This document shows, one piece after another, positions 9,123-16,402 of a stretch of DNA of 64,000 nt. Source of the DNA: Myxococcaceae bacterium (GTDB lineage Bacteria > Myxococcota > Myxococcia > Myxococcales > Myxococcaceae); NCBI GenBank assembly GCA_017881265.1, contig JADGRA010000032.1:1-64000 (forward strand). The letters are read 5' to 3'. The notes under the pieces were generated by a model. The model worked only from the letters and a program-made list of their open reading frames with translations, searched no databases and had not been told where the DNA came from. Positions within the stretch are counted from its first letter, which is position 1, and every line of letters starts with the position of its first letter. Both the position numbers and the translations under genes were made by a program.

Positions 9123-10652
9123 ATGGCCGGCCCCTCAGAAACCCCGTCGCCGCTGGACCTGGTGCAGGACGTCACCGCCCTGGCCGGGGGTGGGCCGCCC
9201 GATGCGGGTGCCCTCGACGACTTGCTGCGGCGGGGGCTGGACTGGCTCGAGCGGGTGGCGCCGTATGAATTGGCCACCATCTTCGTGCTGGACGGCGCGC
9301 GCTTGCGGGTGCGGGCGGCCCGGGGACCGCTGGCAGCCCGGGTGAAGGGGCATGCCCTGGCCCTGGAGCGTTACCCCAGCCTGCGCGAGGCGATGCAGAC
9401 GCGCCGGGCCCGCGTCTTCCGGGAGGAGGACCACCGGGATGGGGACGGAGACCCCTTCCACGGCGTGCTGGAACTGCCGCCCGGGCATGCCTGCCTGGTG
9501 GCGCCCCTGTGGGCGGGCGAGCAGACGTACGGCGTCCTCACTCTGGACCGCACGGTGTGCGAGGCCTACGCGCCTTCGACGGTGAGTCTGGTGGAGGTGT
9601 ACGCGCAGCTGCTGGCCATCGCCATCCAGTCCGCCGGGCACACCGCGGCGCTCGAGCGGCTGCACCGCCAGGACCACGTCCACGCCAAGCTGCTGGAGGC
9701 GGAGCTGGCCGGCGACGCCGAGGGGCTGGAGACGTCCAAGAGTCCCTCCATGCGGCGGCTGTTGGCCCTGGCCCGCCCGGTGGCGCACTCCGACAGTCCG
9801 GTGCTGCTGCGGGGGGAGACCGGCACCGGCAAGGAGCGGCTGGCCCGGGCGCTGCACCGCTGGAGTCCCCGCGCCGAGCACCCCTTCGTCACCCTGCACT
9901 GTATGGCGGTGCCACACACGGCCCTGGAGGCGGAGCTACTGGGGCACGCCGTGGGGGCGGCGGACCGCCCGGGGCGGCTGCTGCTTGCCAACGGCGGGAC
10001 GCTGCTCCTCGACAGCGTGGAGGAACTCCCGCTGCCCCTGCAGGGGAAGCTGTTGCGCGTGCTGGAGACGGGGGCCTTCGAGGCCGTCGGCGGCGAGCGC
10101 AGCACCCGGGTGGACGTGCGCCTGTTGGCGGCGACGACGGTGGACCTCGAGCAGCAGGTGGCGGCCGGGCGCTTTCGCGCCGACCTCTACTTCCGCTTGG
10201 CCGCCTTCCCCCTGGAACTGCCGCCCTTGCGCGAGCGCCGGGAGGACCTGGCGCTGCTGTGCCAGGCCCTGCTCGCCGAGTTTGGACGGCGCACCGGCAA
10301 GCACGGACGCTTCGTCACGCCGGAGGGGCTGGAGCGCCTGGCGGGCTACGAGTGGCCGGGCAACGTGCGCGAGCTGGCCAACCTGCTGGAGCGCGCCTGT
10401 ATCCTCAGCCCGGGCCCTGCCCTGGGGCCCGAGGTGCTGGACGTCGCAGGGCGGCGGCGCCGCCCGGGCGGCCCGGCAGCCGTGCCCGAGTCGGCCACCC
10501 TGGCCGAGGTGCAGCGCGCCCACATCGAGCGCACCCTGGCAGTCGCCGGCGGGCGAATTTACGGCCGTGGCGGCGCCGCCGAGCGCCTGGGCCTCAAGCC
10601 CTCCACGCTGCAGAGCAAGATGGCGAAGCTCGGCCTCGTGCGGCCCCGCTGA
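9123..10652 (+). CDS. NtrC/NorR-family regulator with degenerate sigma-54 activator motifs
   Basis: 509 aa from ATG 9123 (an upstream ATG at 9096 would add nine residues). GAF-like domain at about 10-180, AAA+ domain at about 200-430, Fis-type helix-turn-helix at about 470-505 (GGAAERLGLKPSTLQSKM). Walker A is intact (GETGTGKE, 231-238). The sigma-54 contact loop GAFTGA is missing: the region reads GHAVGAADRPGR (274-285). Walker B is LLLDSVEE (294-301), with Ser in place of the usual Glu. It is divergent from ahpCD and likely regulates them. It probably cannot work as a standard sigma-54 activator. Confidence 0.85.
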   Translation: MAGPSETPSPLDLVQDVTALAGGGPPDAGALDDLLRRGLDWLERVAPYELATIFVLDGARLRVRAARGPLAARVKGHALALERYPSLREAMQTRRARVFREEDHRDGDGDPFHGVLELPPGHACLVAPLWAGEQTYGVLTLDRTVCEAYAPSTVSLVEVYAQLLAIAIQSAGHTAALERLHRQDHVHAKLLEAELAGDAEGLETSKSPSMRRLLALARPVAHSDSPVLLRGETGTGKERLARALHRWSPRAEHPFVTLHCMAVPHTALEAELLGHAVGAADRPGRLLLANGGTLLLDSVEELPLPLQGKLLRVLETGAFEAVGGERSTRVDVRLLAATTVDLEQQVAAGRFRADLYFRLAAFPLELPPLRERREDLALLCQALLAEFGRRTGKHGRFVTPEGLERLAGYEWPGNVRELANLLERACILSPGPALGPEVLDVAGRRRRPGGPAAVPESATLAEVQRAHIERTLAVAGGRIYGRGGAAERLGLKPSTLQSKMAKLGLVRPR

Positions 10653-10675
10653 AGGGCGCCCCGCCCCCCGTGGTT

Positions 10676-12262
10676 TCACGGCGGGGCCTGTTCCGGCTGT
10701 GGCCGGTGCTCCAGCCGCTGCGTGGGCAGCCAATCCGGGTGGGTGCGCAGGAAGACGAGAAATTCCTCGCGGACGAGGCAGCGCAATTCGAAGGCCTCGT
10801 CGGAGGTGGCGGCGCTCGCCAGCAGCCTGACGGTGGCCGTCTGCTCCGTTGCGTCGACGAGCTGCGCCTTGGCCACACGCCCGTTCCACAAGGACTTCCC
10901 CGGGCCGGCAAGAATGCGCTCGAACTCTTTGCGCACCTGGGCCATGTCCACGCGGTAGTCCAGCTGCAGCAGCACCGCGCCCAGCATGTCCACGTTGCCC
11001 AGGCTCCAGTTCTGGAAGGGCTTCTCGAGGAAGTAGCTGACGGGCAGCACCATGTGCCGGTTGTCCAACAGCCTGAGCACCACGTTGCTGAGCGAAATCT
11101 CGGCCACCGTCCCGCTCTCCCCCTCCACCACCACCTTGTCCCCAATGCGAATGGGCTGGGCCAGCGACAGCTGGATGCCCGAAAACAGCGCACCGATGGA
11201 CTTCTGCGCGGCCAGGCCCACCACCACGCCCAGCACACCGGCGGAGGCGAGCAGCGACAGCCCCACCGAGCGCACGCCCTCGAATTGAATGAGAAAGGCC
11301 GCCAGGCCGAGGCCGTAGACGACGACGGTGAGGACGCGCCACAGCAGGGCGAACTGTGTACGTGCCCCGGCGGCAGCGCCGCCGCCGCGGGCCACCAGCG
11401 TGCGTTCCATGGCCGCGCTCGCCACGGCCAGGGCGCGCAGGGCGAACCAGGTGGCAGCCACAATCGCGAGGGTCTGGCAGACAAAGCCCACCCCGCGCTG
11501 CCAGGCCGGCGTCAGGAAGAGCTGGGCCTCGACGGCGCGAAAGGCGGCAATGCCCACGGGCAGCTTGAGCGGACCACGCGCGCTTTGCACCAACTCGCTG
11601 TCCCACGACAGCGGGGTGAGACGCGCCAGGCGCCCAAGGACGGCCAGCAGCAGCTTCTCGCCGAGCCACGCCACCACCAGCGCGAGCAGCAGGGCCAACA
11701 GCAGGCCGAGCCACTGCCACAGCTCCATTCCGAAGCGGGTGGCGAAGAGAAACTCCGGCATCCGCTCGCCCAGCGGAGGGCCGTACGCTTCGTAGAGGGC
11801 ATCCACCGCCCGCACGGTGTCGCGGCTGAAGAGCCACACCGGCGCCTCGGCCGTCCGCACCCGCACCAGCCGCACCGGCGTCGGCCGTCCGTCCAATTCG
11901 AGCGTCGTCAGCACCACCGAGGACGGCCCGCCCTCGCCCTCCTTGGAGAGGGCGGCGAGGTCCAGGGGCTGTCGGTCCAGGAGGAAGCGCAGCCGGCGGG
12001 CAAGCCGCGCTCCCTCCACGGCCTGCTTGTCCGCAGGCACCTCATCGAGCCACAAGTCCTGGGCCGCCAGGCCGAAGCGTCCCTGGCGCGCCTCGGCCAG
12101 GAAGCCCTGCACGGTGGCGGAGGGGCTCGAGCGGTCGAGTTCCCTGGGCGGCTCACCGAGGCCCTGGTTGAGTGCCCAGCAGGGCGAAGCGACAAGAAGC
12201 CCGAGGCACAGCAGTCCAGCCCTTTGCAGCCGCACGGCGCCGACTGGCACAAGGAGTCGCAC
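10676..12262 (-). CDS. MscS-family mechanosensitive channel
   Basis: 528 aa. Signal peptide (to about residue 30), a periplasmic N-terminal domain, then several membrane segments from about residue 175. The pore-helix region is SVGLSLLASAGVLGVVVGLA, followed by AQKSIGALFSGIQLSLAQPI and the beta-domain start RIGDKVVVEGESGTVAEISL, all typical of MscS. These channels release solutes on hypo-osmotic shock. It is longer than E. coli MscS (286 aa) because of the extra periplasmic domain. It starts 8 bases after the Fis-like gene, so the two are probably co-transcribed. Confidence 0.9.
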   Translation of the reverse strand: MRLLVPVGAVRLQRAGLLCLGLLVASPCWALNQGLGEPPRELDRSSPSATVQGFLAEARQGRFGLAAQDLWLDEVPADKQAVEGARLARRLRFLLDRQPLDLAALSKEGEGGPSSVVLTTLELDGRPTPVRLVRVRTAEAPVWLFSRDTVRAVDALYEAYGPPLGERMPEFLFATRFGMELWQWLGLLLALLLALVVAWLGEKLLLAVLGRLARLTPLSWDSELVQSARGPLKLPVGIAAFRAVEAQLFLTPAWQRGVGFVCQTLAIVAATWFALRALAVASAAMERTLVARGGGAAAGARTQFALLWRVLTVVVYGLGLAAFLIQFEGVRSVGLSLLASAGVLGVVVGLAAQKSIGALFSGIQLSLAQPIRIGDKVVVEGESGTVAEISLSNVVLRLLDNRHMVLPVSYFLEKPFQNWSLGNVDMLGAVLLQLDYRVDMAQVRKEFERILAGPGKSLWNGRVAKAQLVDATEQTATVRLLASAATSDEAFELRCLVREEFLVFLRTHPDWLPTQRLEHRPQPEQAPP

Positions 12263-12270
12263 GGGGGAAA

Positions 12271-12540
12271 CTAGCGGCCGGCGCCGCCCACTTTGCCGCG
12301 CACCTTGAGCCGCTTCAATTTGCGGGCGAGGGTGTTGCGGTCGACGCTGAGGAAGGCCGCCGCCGTCGAGAGCTGTCCCTCGTTGCGCTCGAGCGCCTGG
12401 CGGAGGACGGCGCGGTCCACCTGGTCGAGCAAGGTGCGGTACAGCTCCGGCACTTTGCGACCATGAAGCTGGTCGAGGAAGTGGCCCAGGCGGAGGTACA
12501 CCAACTCTTCCAGCGGCAATTTCAGTGGGTCTGCAGCCAC
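12271..12540 (-). CDS. Small Fis-type helix-turn-helix protein
   Basis: 89 aa, GTG start. The C-terminal half is a Fis-type helix-turn-helix (LSTAAAFLSVDRNTLARKLK) preceded by the dimer-type helices of this family (VDRAVLRQALERNEG). There is no AAA or receiver domain, so it is a stand-alone DNA-binding protein like Fis or the output domain of an NtrC protein. It lies just before the MscS gene and divergent from the tetraheme cytochrome gene, and may regulate either one. Targets are unknown. Confidence 0.72.
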   Translation of the reverse strand: MAADPLKLPLEELVYLRLGHFLDQLHGRKVPELYRTLLDQVDRAVLRQALERNEGQLSTAAAFLSVDRNTLARKLKRLKVRGKVGGAGR

Positions 12541-12647
12541 GAGCGCCCCACGGTGGAGACGACGAAGGGCCGTCGCTTACAGCACCCTCCAGGGGCGCAG
12601 GTCAACGACGGCGCGCACGCCCCGGTTGCTGTGGTAGACGTCCGGGA

Positions 12648-14192
12648 GTGGAGGTGACGCACGTTCGGCGGAAGTTTCCGCCCCGCCGCTGGCTGTCTCT
12701 AGCCGTCGCGGCCCTCCTGCTTGGCTGGTGCGTCAAGAGCGCCCTCGCCCCGCGCCCGGCCGTCCCGGCGCAGGACGCTGGCAGCACCACCCCCCTGGCC
12801 CTCTTCGTCACCGCGGACCTCCAGGGCCAGCTGCTTCCCTGTGGGTGCAGCGAGGGCATGCGCGGAGGCCTCGGCCGCGCCGCCGCGCAGCTGGCCCGGG
12901 CCCGGGCGGCGGGACTGTCCGTCGTGTACCTGGACGCGGGCGACGCGCTGTTTGCCCGCGCGGGGCTGCAGCCCGACGAGGCGGTGGAGGACGAACGCAA
13001 GGCCAAGGCGGTCGCCGAGGCGATGCGGGCCATGGGCCTGGCAGCGCGCGCCACGGGCCCGCTGGACGACGTGCAGGGCGCAGCCTTCCGGACCTCGCTC
13101 GGGCTGCCCGAAGTCCCCGACGGCACCGGCCGGGTGCTGGCCGTCGCCGGCCACCGCCTGGGGGTGGTGGCGGCGCACTCCGCCAAGGGACTGGGCGAGG
13201 GAGCCGCCCAGGTCCGGGCCGAGGGGGCAGACTTCGTCGTCGCCCTGTACGGCGGCTCGCTCGAGGCCGCGCTGGGCGCGTTGCGGGGCGTCGACGGCGT
13301 CGACCTGGTGGTGACGGCGCAGGAGGCCGCCGTCGTCACTGTGGATGACGACAGCCGGCTGGTGAAGGGCGCCGTCCCGGTGGCGCGCGTGCAGAGCCGG
13401 GGCCGGGCGCTCTTGCGCCTGGACTTGCGCTTCGACGGCTCGGGCCGCTTCCAGTTTCTCAGCTCCTCGCAGGACGTGGAGCGCGAGGCGGCGACGCAGG
13501 ACGAGCGGATTGCCCTCTTGAAGAGGGAGCTCGCGCTTCCCGGCCAGAGTGCCGAGCGCAAGCGCGTCCTCAGCGAAAGGCTGGCGACTCTCGTCGACAA
13601 GCGCGCCGCGCTGGCACCGGCACCGACTGCGTCTGGCACCAACGGCTTCACCGTCCGCTTCATCCCGCTGGAAGCGACGCTGCCCAGCGACCCGGCCGTC
13701 GACCGGGTGGTGGAAGAGTTCGACGCGGATGTCTCCAAGCTCAACCTGGCCTGGGCCAAGGCCCACGGACAGGATTGCGCCGCACCGAAGCCGGGCGAGG
13801 CGGCCTACCTCGGCAACGCCGCCTGCGAGAAGTGCCACGCGGCCACCTTTGACGTCTACCGGAAGACGGGCCACGCGCGCGCCTACCGGGAACTGGAGCA
13901 CGTGCACAAGCAGTACCGGCTGGAGTGCGTGGCCTGCCACGTGGTGGGCATCCAGCAGCCGGGCGGGGTGTGCCGGGTGGACCGCGTCGCCGGGCGGGAC
14001 GCGGTGGGGTGCGAGAATTGCCATGGGCCAGGCTCGCTGCACGCCGCCCTGCCCAACGACCAGTCCATGCCCCGCAACGCCCCGACGCGTGCGGTGTGCC
14101 TAGGCTGCCACACGCCGGAAAACTCCCCGCACTTCGACTACGCCGTGTACCTGCCCCGGGTGCTGGGGCCCGGGCATGATGCGAAGCGTTGA
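12648..14192 (+). CDS. Tetraheme c-type cytochrome with nucleotidase-like N-terminal domain
   Basis: 514 aa from GTG 12648 (GTG 12654 is also possible). A signal anchor (LSLAVAALLLGWCVKSAL) is followed by a region resembling 5'-nucleotidase/metallophosphoesterase domains (LFVTADLQGQLLPCGC, VVYLDAGDALF). The C-terminal third has four CXXCH heme sites: CEKCH, CVACH, CENCH and CLGCH. It is therefore an exported, membrane-anchored multiheme electron carrier. Similar fusions occur in Deltaproteobacteria-type genomes; substrate and electron partner are unknown. A coiled-coil-like charged segment joins the two halves. Confidence 0.78.
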   Translation: MEVTHVRRKFPPRRWLSLAVAALLLGWCVKSALAPRPAVPAQDAGSTTPLALFVTADLQGQLLPCGCSEGMRGGLGRAAAQLARARAAGLSVVYLDAGDALFARAGLQPDEAVEDERKAKAVAEAMRAMGLAARATGPLDDVQGAAFRTSLGLPEVPDGTGRVLAVAGHRLGVVAAHSAKGLGEGAAQVRAEGADFVVALYGGSLEAALGALRGVDGVDLVVTAQEAAVVTVDDDSRLVKGAVPVARVQSRGRALLRLDLRFDGSGRFQFLSSSQDVEREAATQDERIALLKRELALPGQSAERKRVLSERLATLVDKRAALAPAPTASGTNGFTVRFIPLEATLPSDPAVDRVVEEFDADVSKLNLAWAKAHGQDCAAPKPGEAAYLGNAACEKCHAATFDVYRKTGHARAYRELEHVHKQYRLECVACHVVGIQQPGGVCRVDRVAGRDAVGCENCHGPGSLHAALPNDQSMPRNAPTRAVCLGCHTPENSPHFDYAVYLPRVLGPGHDAKR

Positions 14193-14279
14193 CGCTCCCG
14201 TCATCCGCCTCGTACGCTGGTGGCCTGTGAAGTTCCCCTGCCGTCGCCCGTCGCGCGACGCCCACGGGCCCGACGCCTG

Positions 14280-16322
14280 ATGACGCCGCTCCCCACCCTC
14301 CTCAGCCTCAGCCTGACCCTGGCCACCGGCGTCGCGCCGCCGGCGCCCGAGACGCCGCAGGCCGTCGTTGCCCCGCAGCCCAAGCCCCCCGAGGCGAATC
14401 CCGCCGCCGAAGACATGCGGCCGGCGGCGCCGGCGGAGGGCGAGGAAGGCGACGAGGCAGAAAAGGCCAGCCCCGAGCTGGAGGAAATGCGGGCGCTGGA
14501 GGACGCCACCATTGAGCCGGCCCATCCGTCCGCAGCCGGGCTGCAGTCCGTACTCCGGCTCGGCGCCTCCAGCCCGTTGCGCGCCCGCATCGACGACGGC
14601 GCCGACGGCTGGGCGGTGGACGCGGTGGCCGGCCCGGAGCTGAGCCTGGTGACGGACGTCGCGGCGCTGGACATGTCGCTGCTCACCGGCAGCTACGACA
14701 TCCCGGTGGAGATGCAGCCGCTGGTGGCCCAGTACATCCGTTTCTTCCAGGGCCCCGGGCGCAAGTGGTTCCGGGTGTGGATGTCGCGCAGCTCGCGCTA
14801 CATCCCGATGATGGCGCCGGTGTTGGAGGCCTCTGGGCTGCCGCGCGACACCGTCTACCTGGCAATGATTGAGAGCGGCTTCTCTCCCGAGGCCTTCTCC
14901 TGGGCCCGCGCCGCCGGACCCTGGCAATTCATCAGCAGCACGGGCAAGCGCTTCGGCCTGCGGCAGGACTTCTGGGTGGACGAGCGACGGGACCCCCTGA
15001 AGGCCACCCGCGCTGCCAGCCGCTACCTGCGCGAGCTGCACGACGCACTCGGCACCTGGTACCTGGCCTGGGCCGGCTACAACGCCGGTGGGGAGAAGCT
15101 GCGCCGCCTGGTGGAGCGGCGTGGCACAGACGACTTCTGGGAACTCTCCGAGGGCCGGGGGCTGGCCAAGGAGACGAAGCACTACGTGCCGAAGCTCATC
15201 GCCTGCGCGCTGGTGGCCAAGCACCCCAAGGCCTTCGGCTTCAGCGATGACGAGTTCTCCTGGCAGCAGCCGCTTGCTTTCGACGAGGTGCCGGTGGTGG
15301 AGCCCACCGACCTCGAGGTGCTGGCGCGCGCCGCCGGGGTGGGCGTGGAGGAGATTCGCGCCCTCAACCCCGAGCTCCGGCGCTGGTGCACGCCGCCGGC
15401 CAGCAAGGAGCAGCCCTATCGGCTCCGGGTGCCCCCGGGGAAGCGCGACACCTTCCTCGCCAACATCGGCAAGGTGTCGCCGCGGGACCGCCTCACCTTC
15501 CGCATCCACCGGGTGGGGCGCGGCGACACGCTGAGCCGCATCGCCGCCAGCTACCACTCGGCCCCGGAGGCCATCGCCCTCTTCAACCACCTGAAGAACG
15601 TCAGGGCGCTGCGCATCAACACCGAGTTGGCCATCCCGGTGCCTGCGGCGCGCGCCGGAGCCGCCAAGGACGGCGCCCTGGCGAGTAGCGGTCAGGGCGT
15701 GGACGCCGCCGCCGAGGCCCTCGAGCGGCAGGTAGCCCGGGCCCGGGCCCACGGGGTGACGGTGGCCAAGCCGGAGGAGGAGGTGCCGGCCGGGACACAG
15801 ACACGCAAGTCCCTGTCGGCGGGCGTGGTGCGCACCGAGACTGTGGACGGCAAGACGCGCGTCAGCTACGGCGTCCAGTCCGGCGACTCGCTGTGGACCA
15901 TCGCCACGCACTTCGGCGTCTCGGTGGAGGATTTGAAGCGCTGGAACCACTTCGGCTCCCTCGGCCGCCGCTCGCGCGGCCTGCAGATTGGGACCCTCAT
16001 CGAGGTGTGGCCGGCGCCGGGCGTGACCCTCCCCGCGGCGACCGCCGCCAGCCAGCCGCCTGCGATGTCTGCCGGCCAGCCGGTGGCCCTAACCAGCAGC
16101 CCCGGCCTCGCCACGGCCGCCCCGGCGCCGGCCGCTGCCGCTGCGCCCGCGGTGGCTGCGGCCGGGCCGCGCCCCACCAGGCACCAGCTGGCGGCCGGCG
16201 AGACGCTGTGGAGCGTGGCCCAGCGCTACGGCGTCTCGGTGGAGGACTTGAAGCGCTGGAACCGCATCACCCAAGCGCGCAGCGTCCGGGCTGGGACGCA
16301 GCTCAGCCTGGTGGGCCCCTAG
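14280..16322 (+). CDS. mltD: Lytic transglycosylase with three LysM domains (MltD-like)
   Basis: 680 aa. I chose ATG 14280 because it opens a signal peptide (MTPLPTLLSLSLTLATGVA). The SLT catalytic domain has Glu198 in AMIESGFSPEAFSWARAAGP, followed by WQFISSTGKRFGL and YNAGGEK. Three LysM peptidoglycan-binding repeats start near residues 411, 530 and 634 (RVGRGDTLSRIAASYHS, GVQSGDSLWTIATHFGVS, LAAGETLWSVAQRYGVS). The last two are near-copies, sharing GVSVEDLKRWN. The enzyme cleaves peptidoglycan to anhydromuropeptides. Pro/Ala-rich linkers separate the repeats. It is followed 80 bases later by an aminopeptidase lipoprotein. Confidence 0.9.
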   Translation: MTPLPTLLSLSLTLATGVAPPAPETPQAVVAPQPKPPEANPAAEDMRPAAPAEGEEGDEAEKASPELEEMRALEDATIEPAHPSAAGLQSVLRLGASSPLRARIDDGADGWAVDAVAGPELSLVTDVAALDMSLLTGSYDIPVEMQPLVAQYIRFFQGPGRKWFRVWMSRSSRYIPMMAPVLEASGLPRDTVYLAMIESGFSPEAFSWARAAGPWQFISSTGKRFGLRQDFWVDERRDPLKATRAASRYLRELHDALGTWYLAWAGYNAGGEKLRRLVERRGTDDFWELSEGRGLAKETKHYVPKLIACALVAKHPKAFGFSDDEFSWQQPLAFDEVPVVEPTDLEVLARAAGVGVEEIRALNPELRRWCTPPASKEQPYRLRVPPGKRDTFLANIGKVSPRDRLTFRIHRVGRGDTLSRIAASYHSAPEAIALFNHLKNVRALRINTELAIPVPAARAGAAKDGALASSGQGVDAAAEALERQVARARAHGVTVAKPEEEVPAGTQTRKSLSAGVVRTETVDGKTRVSYGVQSGDSLWTIATHFGVSVEDLKRWNHFGSLGRRSRGLQIGTLIEVWPAPGVTLPAATAASQPPAMSAGQPVALTSSPGLATAAPAPAAAAAPAVAAAGPRPTRHQLAAGETLWSVAQRYGVSVEDLKRWNRITQARSVRAGTQLSLVGP

Positions 16323-16402
16323 GCCTTTCCTCTTCCCGGCTGAATGAAATTGGACGGAGGCCCGAGCGTCATGCCGCCAAGTCTCCCCCTTCCCCCCCAC
16401 CC

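Noticed and set aside
9509-12274. A 921-codon plus-strand frame across the regulator and MscS genes
   Set aside because: It has no domain or plausible start and is antisense to a clear MscS gene.
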